The notes: generated from the letters alone by a model not told the origin. A stretch of DNA of 64,000 nucleotides from Nocardia altamirensis NBRC 108246 (GCF_001612685.1 NZ_BDAY01000049.1:35523-99522); one strand, 5' to 3'; positions 33,733 through 42,053 are shown, counted from the stretch's first letter. Numbers and translations are program-made.

Positions 33733-34311
33733 TCACAGACCTTCCGGTCGCGTCATGGCGGGACCACCGGTCATCTGCGGCACGGCAGGCGCCTGATTCT
33801 TGGGGTGCCTGCGCCGCCACCACCGGGTGGCGATCAGCAGCAGCGCCGCGAGGAAGACGACGGCGGCGGCGATCGCGCCGACGAGCGCTGCGCCGCGGAA
33901 GGCAGGCGCGTCGACGTCGAGGATGCGCTGCCCGGCGTGGGCGGCGTTGCTGCCGCCGAGCACGATGGTGAGCGTCATCAGGTTGGGGATCGCGACGAGC
34001 ACCGCGAGGACCGCGGCGACGCCTGCGAGGAACCGGCCTGCCCGCTTTCGCCAGACGCGCACCGCGAACAGCAGCAGGAACAGCGGGATGACGGTGCACA
34101 GGCCGCCGTACGCCAGGCCCCAGCCGATGCCCTTGGCGAAGCTGCCGTTCACCATCTCCGCGATCCGCTGCGCCCACCACCGCGGGATGAACGCGGACAG
34201 GATGAAGTAGGCGACGAACAGGATGGCGACGACCGCCACCCCGCCGATGAGCCAGGTCTTCCAGGCGGGACCGGTCGATTTCTGCTTCAGCTGTCCGTCG
34301 CTCGCAGTCAT
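33733..34311 (-). CDS. Integral membrane hypothetical protein, 192 aa
   Basis: Four likely membrane segments: WLIGGVAVVAILFVAYFILS (~20-40), GGLCTVIPLFLLLFAV (~70-86), FLAGVAAVLAVLVAIPNLMT (~95-115) and ALVGAIAAAVVFLAALLLIA (~145-165), with basic residues at the cytoplasmic ends. No family recognised. ATG 34311. It ends with a Pro-rich tail. The same locus in M. tuberculosis holds chaA, which this is not. Confidence 0.7.
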   Translation of the reverse strand: MTASDGQLKQKSTGPAWKTWLIGGVAVVAILFVAYFILSAFIPRWWAQRIAEMVNGSFAKGIGWGLAYGGLCTVIPLFLLLFAVRVWRKRAGRFLAGVAAVLAVLVAIPNLMTLTIVLGGSNAAHAGQRILDVDAPAFRGAALVGAIAAAVVFLAALLLIATRWWRRRHPKNQAPAVPQMTGGPAMTRPEGL

Positions 34312-34390
34312 GTGCCCAGCGTAAGCCGGGTGCGCGGCGGAAACGCGGTGATCGCTCCGGCGTTTCCGGTACGACCGTCCAGGTGGGCCG

Positions 34391-34855
34391 CTACTGCGTG
34401 GTGCGCTGGCGCAGGAACTTCAGCGCCTCGTCGGCGTGCACGTTGGCGCGCAGCTCGCCGGTGATGATCTTGCTGACCGTCCGGTCCTGCTCGATCACGA
34501 AGGTGTGCCGCTTGACCGGAGCCAGCTTGCCGAGCAGCCCGCGCTTGACCCCGAACTGCGCGGCGACCGCGCCGTCCCGGTCGGAGAGCAGCGGATAGCC
34601 GAGACCCTGCTTGTCGGCGAAGCCCGCCTGGGTGTCGACGCCGTCCGTGCTGATCCCGACGCACGAGGCGCCGAGGGCGGCGAAATCAGCGGCCGTGTCG
34701 CGGAAGTGGCAGGCCTCCGCGGTGCAGACGGGGGTGTTTGCGGCCGGATAGAAGAACAGGACAAGCGGACCGTCGGCAAGCAGCGCGTCGAGCGAACGGA
34801 CGGTGCCGGACTGATCGGGAAGCTCGAATTGGGGGGCGAGCTGACCTGTTTGCAT
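34391..34855 (-). CDS. bcpB: Peroxiredoxin, BCP/PrxQ type
   Basis: 154 residues. Peroxidatic Cys in TPVCTAEACHFRD, with a second Cys five residues later, as in PrxQ/BCP enzymes that form an intramolecular disulfide; other motifs are LVLFFYPAANTP, GISTDG, YPLLSDRDG and the conserved Arg region RHTFVIEQD. Reduces hydroperoxides with thioredoxin-type donors. ATG 34855. Same position, next to trpE, as bcpB (Rv1608c) in M. tuberculosis. Confidence 0.9.
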   Translation of the reverse strand: MQTGQLAPQFELPDQSGTVRSLDALLADGPLVLFFYPAANTPVCTAEACHFRDTAADFAALGASCVGISTDGVDTQAGFADKQGLGYPLLSDRDGAVAAQFGVKRGLLGKLAPVKRHTFVIEQDRTVSKIITGELRANVHADEALKFLRQRTTQ

Positions 34856-34908
34856 AGAAAGGGACAGTACCGGGCACTTGTCGCACCCGGTACCCGTCCA
34901 ATGTCCGG

Positions 34909-35208
34909 CTATACGCCGAGAAGGGCGGCTACTTCCGGATTCTTGATCTGCATGACGTCGAGAATGCCGTGCGCGCGCAGGAACGGCTTGAGTTCCTTGA
35001 TGCGGTCCGCGTGCGTGGCGTATTCGTCCGGGAAATGGTTCTTGTCCAGGGATTCGAGTGCCTTCGCGTAGGTGACGAAGGTAGCTAGCGCGCCAGGCGC
35101 ACCGGCGCCCTGGGCGCCCGCTTTCTGCTGCAGTCCGACCATCCGTGGGGGCTGGTTCGCCGCACCGCCTGGAGCGGCGTGCCGACCCTCCGGTTGCGAG
35201 GGGTACAT
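34909..35208 (-). CDS. Small hypothetical protein, 99 aa
   Basis: From ATG 35208 (GAGGAG upstream on the minus strand) the product has a Pro/Gly-rich N-terminal ~35 residues and a helical C-terminal part (FVTYAKALESLDKNHFPDEY, then PFLRAHGILDVMQIKNPEVAALL). It is soluble with no Cys. No family recognised. A longer frame to 35277 lacks a ribosome site. Divergent from trpE. Confidence 0.6.
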   Translation of the reverse strand: MYPSQPEGRHAAPGGAANQPPRMVGLQQKAGAQGAGAPGALATFVTYAKALESLDKNHFPDEYATHADRIKELKPFLRAHGILDVMQIKNPEVAALLGV

Positions 35209-35401
35209 CAGTTGACTCCTCTCGATATGGATACCGCGTGCGAGATGGAACGGAGCGAGTGTAGAGACGTGTGTCACCCGGCTTGCGCGGGCATGAGAAC
35301 CGGGCGGTCGAGTTTGTTACGGAAGTGAATTCGAGTGGATAGCGGGCCGTCGTCGCGACACCGCTGTCGGACTTGTCGGCCCGGCCTGGGATGATGTGAT
35401 C

Positions 35402-36952
35402 ATGCCCGGCGCGTCGACTCCCACTACCACGACCCGCGAACAGTTCCACCAGCTGGCCGCGGAGCATCGAGTGGTACCAGTAATCCGAAAGGTGTTGGCG
35501 GACTCCGAAACTCCGCTCTCCGCCTACCGAAAGCTGGCCGGTGATCGAGCAGGAACCTTCCTGTTCGAGTCCGCGGAGAACGGGCGATCGTGGTCGCGCT
35601 GGTCGTTCATCGGCGCCGGTAGTCCATCGGCGCTCACCGTCGTCGACGGGGAAGCCGCGTGGCTCGGCAACATTCCGGTCGACGCGCCCTCTGGCGGCGA
35701 TCCGCTGCTGGCGCTGCGCGAAACCCTGGAGTTACTGCAGACCGAGCGCCTACCCGGCCTGCCGCCGCTGACCGGCGGCATGGTCGGCTACCTCGGCTAC
35801 GACGCGGTGCGCCGGATCGAACGGCTGCCGAACCTTGCCCTCGACGACCTGCAGCTGCCCGAGATGGTGCTGCTGCTCGCCACCGACCTCGCCGCGTTCG
35901 ACCACCACGAAGGCGCGATCACGCTGATCGCCAACGCGGTCAACTGGAACGGCACCGCCGACAACGTCGACGAGGCCTACGACGACGCGTTGGCCAGGCT
36001 GGACCGGATGACCGAGGCGCTCGCCGCGTCCGCACCGTCGACGGTGTCGGTCTTCGATCAGCCCGAGCCGCAGTTCCGGCGCAAGCGCACCACCGAGGAA
36101 TTCGGTGCCGGGGTGCGGCGCCTGGTCAAGGAGATCGAGGCGGGCGAGGCGTTCCAGGTGGTGCTCTCGCAGCGCTTCGAAATGGACTACGACGGTGCGC
36201 CGCTCGACCTGTATCGGATGCTGCGCGCCTCGAACCCGAGCCCGTACATGTACCTGCTGCACGTGCCGGACGGCGACGGCGGCACCGCGTTCTCCATCGT
36301 CGGGTCGAGCCCGGAATCGCTGGTGACCGTGAAAGAGGGTGTGGCGACCACACATCCGATCGCGGGCACCCGCTGGCGCGGGGTCACCGAAGAGGACGAC
36401 CTGCTGCTGGAGAAGGGCCTGCTCGCCGACGAGAAGGAGAACGCCGAGCACCTGATGCTCGTCGACCTCGGCCGCAACGACCTGGGGCGGGTGTGCCAGC
36501 CGGGCACGGTGCGGGTCACCGAATACCGGCACATCGAGCGCTACAGCCATGTGATGCACCTGGTTTCGACGGTGTCGGGCCGGCTCGCCGCAGGCAAGAT
36601 CGCCCTCGACGCGGTGCGCGCCTGCTTCCCGGCAGGGACGCTCTCCGGTGCGCCGAAGGTGCGCGCGATGGAACTCATCGAGGAGCTCGAACCCACTCGT
36701 CGCGGCGTGTATGGCGGCGTCGTCGGCTACCTCGACTTCGCGGGCGACGCGGACACCGCGATCGCCATCCGGACCGCGCTGCTGAAGGACGGCACTGCTT
36801 ACGTCCAAGCGGGCGCTGGCGTGGTCGCCGACTCGGACCCCGACTACGAGGACATCGAAGCGCGCAACAAGGCGATGGCCGTGCTCAAGGCCATCGCCGC
36901 CGCCAAGACGGTCCGTGCCTACAGTGAGCCGACGAACAGCGACGACACATGA
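35402..36952 (+). CDS. trpE: Anthranilate synthase component I
   Basis: 516 residues. Converts chorismate plus glutamine/ammonia to anthranilate. The N-terminal tryptophan-sensing element reads LFESAENGRSWSRWSFIG (usual LLES form), and the chorismate-binding domain has FQVVLSQRFEMDYDG, SPSPYMYLL-type residues, GSSPESLV, HPIAGTRWRG, DLGRNDLGRVC, CFPAGTLSGAPKVRAME and AGAGVVADSDP. ATG 35402 or GTG 35396; neither has a ribosome site. Its stop overlaps the next gene (ATGA). The glutamine amidotransferase partner is elsewhere. Confidence 0.96.
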   Translation: MPGASTPTTTTREQFHQLAAEHRVVPVIRKVLADSETPLSAYRKLAGDRAGTFLFESAENGRSWSRWSFIGAGSPSALTVVDGEAAWLGNIPVDAPSGGDPLLALRETLELLQTERLPGLPPLTGGMVGYLGYDAVRRIERLPNLALDDLQLPEMVLLLATDLAAFDHHEGAITLIANAVNWNGTADNVDEAYDDALARLDRMTEALAASAPSTVSVFDQPEPQFRRKRTTEEFGAGVRRLVKEIEAGEAFQVVLSQRFEMDYDGAPLDLYRMLRASNPSPYMYLLHVPDGDGGTAFSIVGSSPESLVTVKEGVATTHPIAGTRWRGVTEEDDLLLEKGLLADEKENAEHLMLVDLGRNDLGRVCQPGTVRVTEYRHIERYSHVMHLVSTVSGRLAAGKIALDAVRACFPAGTLSGAPKVRAMELIEELEPTRRGVYGGVVGYLDFAGDADTAIAIRTALLKDGTAYVQAGAGVVADSDPDYEDIEARNKAMAVLKAIAAAKTVRAYSEPTNSDDT

Positions 36953-37728
36953 CGGCAGCCGAATCCGGCCAAGACGCCGACCCTGACCGCGACGCGGAAT
37001 CCGGGCCGAAAGGCAATGGCGGGGAAGGTGGAGCAGCTGCCCGCAAGTACCCCGCCGGTGCCCTCGTCCTGCTGGCCTGCGCTGCCGCGGCGCTCTGGGG
37101 CGCATCGCGGATGACGTGGGTGACGGTCACGTCCTCCGACGGACTGACCGAACCACGCACCGATCACCTCAACGGCGGCGTCTGGTTCGGCGCGCTGACC
37201 CCGCTCGCCCTGGTGTTGCTGGCTTCCATCGCGGCCGTGCTCGCTACCCGTGGCTGGTTGCGCCGGATACTCGGCGTGCTCATCGCCTTGGTCGCCGCCG
37301 TGGCGGCGGTGCCTGCCTTCGCGTTGCTCACCAATTCCGGCAAGATCGCCGAGCGGGCCGCCAGGCTGGCCGAGCTCCCGGCCAGGGCGCAGGTCGGCGA
37401 GGCGACCACGGCCGCGCTGCCCGCCGTCCTCGCCCTGCTCGGCGCACTGGCCGCGTTCGCGGCGGGCGCGTTGCTGACGAGGATGCCGCAGGGCACCGCA
37501 CGGCTCTCCGGCAAGTACGACAACCCGGTGTCCCGTCGTGCCGCCGCCGCCGAGCAGGTGTCACAGCAGCAGCGCACCGAGGCAGCGACCCCTGGCGCCG
37601 GCCAACTCTCCGAGCGGGTGCTGTGGGACGCCTTGGACGCGGGCACCGACCCGACCGAGGACGCGGTGAACTCCGGTGGGCGGCCCGACGATCCGGACTC
37701 GGGCGCGGAGGGTAAACGTGTCCGCTGA
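36949..37728 (+). CDS. Trp-operon-associated membrane protein (Rv1610/TIGR02234-like)
   Basis: 259 residues with four membrane segments (~34-52, ~78-98, ~103-123, ~153-175), an acidic soluble N-terminus and a long polar tail. The WGASRMTWVTV motif after segment 1 and the position directly after trpE identify the family found in actinobacterial trp operons. Its role is unknown; regulation or transport of tryptophan has been suggested only from context. Start overlaps the trpE stop (ATGA). Confidence 0.88.
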   Translation: MTAAESGQDADPDRDAESGPKGNGGEGGAAARKYPAGALVLLACAAAALWGASRMTWVTVTSSDGLTEPRTDHLNGGVWFGALTPLALVLLASIAAVLATRGWLRRILGVLIALVAAVAAVPAFALLTNSGKIAERAARLAELPARAQVGEATTAALPAVLALLGALAAFAAGALLTRMPQGTARLSGKYDNPVSRRAAAAEQVSQQQRTEAATPGAGQLSERVLWDALDAGTDPTEDAVNSGGRPDDPDSGAEGKRVR

Positions 37729-37750
37729 TGTATCCGCTGACACATCAGCG
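37723..37750. terminator. Hairpin at the end of the trpE-membrane gene unit
   Basis: CGCTGATGT (37723-37731) and ACATCAGCG (37742-37750) form a perfect 9-bp stem overlapping the stop codon at 37726-37728. There is no T-tract, so it may be a weak terminator or mRNA stabiliser ahead of the separately promoted trpCBA unit. Confidence 0.5.
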
Positions 37751-37766
37751 AACGGTGACTGTGGTG

Positions 37767-37783
37767 GTGCACACCTTGTGCAC
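37767..37783. promoter_or_regulatory. 17-bp palindrome upstream of trpC
   Basis: GTGCACA-CCT-TGTGCAC is a perfect inverted repeat in the trpE-unit/trpC gap. A TATTCT -10-like box lies at 37841-37846, and a 5'-leader hairpin CTGGGG...CCCCAG (37871-37876 with 37902-37907) precedes the trpC ribosome site. I see no Trp-rich leader peptide. The palindrome is a candidate repressor site for trpCBA. Confidence 0.5.
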
Positions 37784-37923
37784 GGACTGGTTGCCTGGTC
37801 CACAACAAGCCCCGGCGCAAACGCGGCCGGTACGGCCATTTATTCTTTGTCAGCATCGGTGAGACAGCGCCTGGGGGGATTCTCAGGCAGCAAGTCCGTC
37901 TCCCCAGAAAGGATTCGAGCCAG

Positions 37924-38742
37924 ATGACGGTACTCGACTCGATTCTCGACGGGGTCCGCGCGGATGTGGCCGCTCGGGAAGCCCTCCTCGATTTCCAGGC
38001 GATCAAGGCGGCCGCAGCGGCGACGTCGTCCCCGCTGGACGCGCGCGCGGCACTCCTCGAAGACGGCATCGGCGTGATCGCCGAGGTGAAGCGGGCCAGC
38101 CCCTCCAAGGGCGAGCTCGCCGACATCCCCGACCCGGCCAGCCTGGCCAAGGCGTACGAGGACGGCGGCGCGCGGATCATCAGCGTGCTCACCGAGGGTC
38201 GCCGCTTCCACGGGTCGCTCGACGACCTGGACGCGGTCCGCGCGACCGTGAGCATCCCGATCCTGCGCAAGGACTTCGTCGTCGGGCCGTACCAGATCCA
38301 TGAGGCCCGCGCGCACGGCGCCGACGTGATCCTGCTGATCGTCGCGGCGCTGGAGCAGGACGTGCTGTCCTCGCTGATCGACCGCACCGAATCGCTCGGC
38401 ATGACCGCGCTCGTCGAGGTGCACACCGAGGAAGAGGCCGACCGCGCGCTCGAGGCAGGCGCCTCGGTGATCGGGGTCAACGCCCGCAACCTCAAGACGC
38501 TCGAGGTCGACCGCGATGTGTTCGCCAGGATCGCGCCGGGCCTGCCCACCGAGGTCATCCGGATCGCCGAGTCCGGCATCCGTGGCACCGCCGACCTGCT
38601 GGCCTACGCGGGCGCGGGTGCGGACGCGGTGCTCGTCGGCGAGGGCCTGGTGACCAGCGGTGATCCGCGGGCCGCCGTGTCCGAGTTGGTGACCGCAGGC
38701 ACCCATCCTTCGTGCCCGAAGCCGGCCCGGCGGGGCCGGTGA
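37924..38742 (+). CDS. trpC: Indole-3-glycerol phosphate synthase
   Basis: 272-residue TIM barrel: GVIAEVKRASPSKGELA (catalytic Lys/Glu region), ISVLTEGRRFHGS, ILRKDFVV, EVHTEEEADRAL, GVNARNLKTLEVD and AESGIRG. Monofunctional. ATG 37924 with AAAGGA 10 bases upstream. Overlaps trpB by 4 bp (GTGA). Confidence 0.96.
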   Translation: MTVLDSILDGVRADVAAREALLDFQAIKAAAAATSSPLDARAALLEDGIGVIAEVKRASPSKGELADIPDPASLAKAYEDGGARIISVLTEGRRFHGSLDDLDAVRATVSIPILRKDFVVGPYQIHEARAHGADVILLIVAALEQDVLSSLIDRTESLGMTALVEVHTEEEADRALEAGASVIGVNARNLKTLEVDRDVFARIAPGLPTEVIRIAESGIRGTADLLAYAGAGADAVLVGEGLVTSGDPRAAVSELVTAGTHPSCPKPARRGR

Positions 38743-40004
38743 CGACGGTGACGGGGGGCCTACCTCAGGCAAGCGAAGGCGTCGCACACCGCAGTAACCA
38801 TGAACCCGACGCGGGCGGCCACTGGGGCGTCTACGGCGGCAGGCATGTGCCAGAGGCGCTCATGGCCGTGATCGAAGAGGTCACCGCGACCTACGAGAAG
38901 GCGCGCCTCGATCCGGACTTCCTCAATGAGCTCGATCGGCTGCAGCGCGACTACACCGGCCGGCCGTCGCCGGTGTTCGAATGTATCCGCCTGGCCGAGC
39001 ATGCGGGCGGCGCGCGCATCCTGCTTAAGCGAGAAGACCTGAACCACACCGGTTCTCACAAGATCAACAATGTGCTCGGCCAAGCCCTGCTTGCCCAGCG
39101 GATGGGCAAGACCCGCGTCATCGCGGAGACCGGCGCAGGCCAGCACGGCGTCGCCACCGCCACCGCATGCGCGCTGCTCGGCCTCGACTGCGTGATCTAC
39201 ATGGGCGCCGTCGACACCGCGCGGCAGGCGCTGAACGTGGCCCGCATGCGGCTGCTCGGCGCCGAGGTCGTGTCGGTGACCACCGGTTCGCAGACCCTCA
39301 AGGACGCGATCAACGAGGCGCTGCGCGACTGGGTGAGCAACGCCGACGACACCTACTACTGCTTCGGCACGGCCGCGGGCCCGCACCCGTTCCCCATGCT
39401 GGTGCGCGACTTCCAGCGCGTCATCGGACTGGAGGCCAGGGTGCAGGTGCAGGAAAGCACCGGCCAGCTGCCCGACGCGGTTGTCGCATGTGTCGGCGGT
39501 GGCTCCAACGCCATCGGCATCTTCCACGCCTTCCTCGACGACGCCGACGTCCGCCTGATCGGCTACGAGGCGGCAGGCGACGGCGTCGAAACCGGGCGGC
39601 ACGCCGCAACTTTCACCGGCGGCACGCCAGGCGCGTTCCAAGGCGCCTACTCGTACCTGCTGCAGGACGAGGACGGCCAGACCATCGAATCGCATTCGAT
39701 CTCGGCCGGTCTCGACTACCCGGGCGTCGGCCCCGAGCACGCGCTGCTCAAGGACGTCGGCCGCGCCGAATACCGCCCGATCACCGACACCGAGGCGATG
39801 GACGCGCTGCTGCTGCTCAGCCGCAGCGAGGGCATCATCCCGGCGATCGAGTCGGCACACGCGGTCGCGGGCGCGCTGCAACTGGGCAAGGAACTCGGAC
39901 CGGGCGCGATCATCCTGGTCAACCTGTCCGGCCGCGGCGACAAGGACATGGATACGGCGGCCCGGTGGTTCGGGCTGTTGGATGAGGGGGCGACGCAGTC
40001 GTGA
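38739..40004 (+). CDS. trpB: Tryptophan synthase beta chain
   Basis: 421 residues; PLP lysine in EDLNHTGSHKINN, then ETGAGQHGVATATA, phosphate loop VGGGSNAIG, and GLDYPGVGPEHA. GTG 38739 overlaps the trpC stop, giving the expected start just before the conserved GGHWGVYGGRHVPEAL segment; an upstream GTG (38712) would lie well inside trpC. Its stop overlaps the trpA GTG. Confidence 0.97.
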   Translation: MTTVTGGLPQASEGVAHRSNHEPDAGGHWGVYGGRHVPEALMAVIEEVTATYEKARLDPDFLNELDRLQRDYTGRPSPVFECIRLAEHAGGARILLKREDLNHTGSHKINNVLGQALLAQRMGKTRVIAETGAGQHGVATATACALLGLDCVIYMGAVDTARQALNVARMRLLGAEVVSVTTGSQTLKDAINEALRDWVSNADDTYYCFGTAAGPHPFPMLVRDFQRVIGLEARVQVQESTGQLPDAVVACVGGGSNAIGIFHAFLDDADVRLIGYEAAGDGVETGRHAATFTGGTPGAFQGAYSYLLQDEDGQTIESHSISAGLDYPGVGPEHALLKDVGRAEYRPITDTEAMDALLLLSRSEGIIPAIESAHAVAGALQLGKELGPGAIILVNLSGRGDKDMDTAARWFGLLDEGATQS

Positions 40005-40801
40005 GTCAGCAGTCGCGTCTCGCGAATACGTTTGCTGCCGCTCGTGCTGAAGGCCGCGCCGCGCTCATCGGCTACCTGCCCGCAGGCTACCCCGATCTGG
40101 CCGGTTCCATCGAGGTCGTCCGCGCGATGGTCGAATCCGGTTGCGACATCGTCGAAGTCGGCGTCGCCTACTCCGATCCGGTGATGGACGGCCCGACCAT
40201 CCAGCACGCCGCCGAACAGGCGCTGCGTGGCGGTGTGCGCGTGCACGACGTGTTCTCCGTCGTCGAGGCGATCACCAGTGCGGGCGGCCAGGCCGTGGTG
40301 ATGAGCTACTGGAACCCGGTGCTGAAGTACGGCGTCGACCGTTTCGCGCGCGATCTCGCCACCGCGGGTGGTGCAGGCATCATCACGCCCAATCTCATTC
40401 CGGAGGAGGCCGACGACTGGTTCGTCGCCTCGTCCACGCACAACCTGGACCGGATCTTCCTGGTCGCGCCGTCCTCCACCGAGGAGCGTCTGGTCAAGAC
40501 ACTGAGCGCGTCTCGCGGTTTCGTGTACGCCGCGTCGACGATGGGCGTCACCGGCGCCCGCGACGCCGTGTCCTCCGCCGCACCCGCGCTCTGCGCCCGG
40601 ATCCGCGCACACAGCGACATCCCGATCGGCGTCGGCCTCGGCGTCCGCTCGGGCGCCCAGGCGGCCGAAATCGCTTCCTACGCAGACGGAGTCATCGTCG
40701 GCTCGGCCCTGGTCACCGCCGCGGGCGAGAGCCTCGACGCGGTCCGCGCCCTCACCGCCGAACTCGCCGAGGGCGTGCGGTCGGCGACCGTCGCCTCCTG
40801 A
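40001..40801 (+). CDS. trpA: Tryptophan synthase alpha chain
   Basis: 266-residue TIM barrel cleaving indole-3-glycerol phosphate and passing indole to TrpB. Catalytic Glu and Asp in DIVEVGVAYSDPVMDGPTIQ; also GGQAVVMSYWNPVLKYG and PIGVGLGVRSGAQA. GTG 40001 overlaps the trpB stop (GTGA). A frameshifted copy of its last ~30 codons lies about 0.5 kb downstream. Confidence 0.96.
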   Translation: MSQQSRLANTFAAARAEGRAALIGYLPAGYPDLAGSIEVVRAMVESGCDIVEVGVAYSDPVMDGPTIQHAAEQALRGGVRVHDVFSVVEAITSAGGQAVVMSYWNPVLKYGVDRFARDLATAGGAGIITPNLIPEEADDWFVASSTHNLDRIFLVAPSSTEERLVKTLSASRGFVYAASTMGVTGARDAVSSAAPALCARIRAHSDIPIGVGLGVRSGAQAAEIASYADGVIVGSALVTAAGESLDAVRALTAELAEGVRSATVAS

Positions 40802-40817
40802 TCGCCTCGCCGCCGGG

Positions 40818-40851
40818 GAATTCCGTGCTCCCCCTGACGGGACTGGAATTC
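40818..40851. terminator. Hairpin after trpA
   Basis: GAATTCC (40818-40824) and GGAATTC (40845-40851) are inverted 17 bp after the trpA stop, followed by TTT. It is a plausible but weak terminator of the trpCBA unit. Confidence 0.4.
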
Positions 40852-40933
40852 TTTGCCTGCGAGGCCTTTATCGCCGATAGGCACACACCGTTGCGGCAGC
40901 ATCGACCGGTCCCAGCCTGCGATATCCCATGTC

Positions 40934-41146
40934 TTACATCGCAATTGGCCGGTGGCTCAGCGCTATGTCGACGATCTGCTCGGCCGAGGCATCCCTCGAT
41001 TCCGGCGGCGGATGGAAGATCAGATCCGTGATCGCAGGGTAGGACATATTTGCGTTCAAAAGTCGCAGGAAGTAGTCGGTGTTGCTGTCGCCGACCATCA
41101 CACGGCCAATGATCTCGATGAGTTCGTCGCGGGTGATGTCGGGCAC
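40934..41146 (-). CDS. Colicin/pyocin-type immunity protein (orphan)
   Basis: 70 residues from GTG 41146. The pattern ITRDELIEIIGRVM ... DLIFHPPPESRDASAEQIVDI follows the E-type colicin immunity family (Colicin_Pyocin; compare the DLIYYP...R-D-SPEGIV segment of Im proteins), which bind and block DNase bacteriocins. The frame stays open about 33 codons upstream with coding-like residues (WSDFAELEAGRSLED) back to a TGA near 41240, but without an ATG/GTG/TTG start, so the 5' end may be lost. No toxin gene is adjacent. Family call is from motif memory. Confidence 0.6.
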   Translation of the reverse strand: MPDITRDELIEIIGRVMVGDSNTDYFLRLLNANMSYPAITDLIFHPPPESRDASAEQIVDIALSHRPIAM

Positions 41147-41331
41147 CCTCGGGTGATACGGCCGGGCGGCCTCGGTGGCGAAATCCTCGAGCGAGCGGCC
41201 TGCTTCGAGCTCGGCGAAATCCGACCACTGGTCTACCAGCAGGGAAGCAGCTCAGGACGTTGATCCATGAACTCGACTATCCACCGGAATGCAAAGCTGC
41301 CACAGTCAGCAACAACCCCGCAATTGGAAGC

Positions 41332-41435
41332 CGCTCGGCGACATCGATCATCGCCGCAGCCGAAAGCCTCGCCGCAGTCCGCACCGCACCACCGAACTCG
41401 CCGAAGGCATCCGCTCAGCCACCATCGCCTCGTAA
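41332..41435 (+). pseudogene. Remnant of a second trpA copy (3' end, frameshifted)
   Basis: The sequence reads ...AAAESLAAVRT, then after a 1-base deletion TTELAEGIRSATIAS and a TAA. TrpA ends ...AAGESLDAVRALTAELAEGVRSATVAS and a TGA. The match is at DNA level too, over about 90 bases. Only the tail is present, so it is a decayed duplicate or a trace of a paralogue lost by recombination. Confidence 0.8.
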
Positions 41436-41518
41436 GGACGATCGATCGACGCCGCCTGCTGCCGGGTCATCTGGCTGTTGTCCAGTTTAGCGAGCTTGAA
41501 AATCAAAGACCCTGAGGC

Positions 41519-41586
41519 GCATACCTTTTGAGTTCCCGCACACGATTTCGCATGCCAGATCGTGTGCGGGAACTCAAAAGGTATGC
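41519..41586. repeat. Perfect inverted repeat, 28-bp arms, 12-base loop
   Basis: Arms 41519-41546 (starting GCATACCTTTTGAG, ending CACACGAT) and 41559-41586 are exact reverse complements; the loop 41547-41558 includes GCATGC. No adjacent ORF or target-site duplication is obvious. It could be a bidirectional terminator, a palindromic intergenic repeat or a non-autonomous mobile element. Confidence 0.85.
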
Positions 41587-41620
41587 GGGTTCGCGGGGGT
41601 TCACGATCTAAGACTCGGAT

Positions 41621-41692
41621 CCGCACTCGTTCTGTGGATCCGCACTGGTTCTGGGCGTCCAGAACGGGTGCGGATCCATAGAACGGGTGCGG
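41621..41692. repeat. Imperfect palindrome of two 19-20-base units containing GGATCC
   Basis: Arms 41621-41654 and 41659-41692 match at 30 of 34 positions around a 4-base loop. Each arm holds a doubled unit of the form GGATCCGCAC-N2-GTTCTGG. A related copy with GAACGGGGCG-TGGATCC lies at about 41855-41894, so this is a local repeat family. Confidence 0.8.
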
Positions 41693-41903
41693 AGTTCGGA
41701 GCTGAAGGCGGGGCTGGGCGTGGTAGCCGGTGTCGGTTGGCCTGCGATCCCGGTATGTGGGATTAGATGGGTGGCTTTCAGGGCGAGGGGGTACTGGTGC
41801 AGGTGGCTTCTCGGCGGATGCCTACCTCAGTACCTCGTGATCAGTCGACCAACTTTAGAACGGGGCGTGGATCCACGGAAGGGGGTGCGGATTGGGGCAC
41901 GCG

Positions 41904-42053
41904 ACATCGCGGTGTACACCGACCTCGGTATTCCAGCACCCCCGTTCCTCACACCGGCACCTGATTGGTGGCGTCTGTTACCGGCCACGGGTATGGCCGT
42001 CATTGCGATCGCGGCGTTCGCCACGATTTTGGCTGTCGCCCACCGCCGAGAAT
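41904..42053 (+). pseudogene. Possible membrane-permease C-terminal fragment
   Basis: In one frame (41687-42103) the translation becomes protein-like at DIAVYTDLGIPAPPFL and contains one hydrophobic segment (LLPATGMAVIAIAAFATILA) followed by HRR. It resembles the last membrane span of an FtsX/MacB-type permease. The upstream part of the frame overlaps repeats and looks non-coding. It is followed by an ABC ATPase-like fragment in another frame. Confidence 0.35.
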
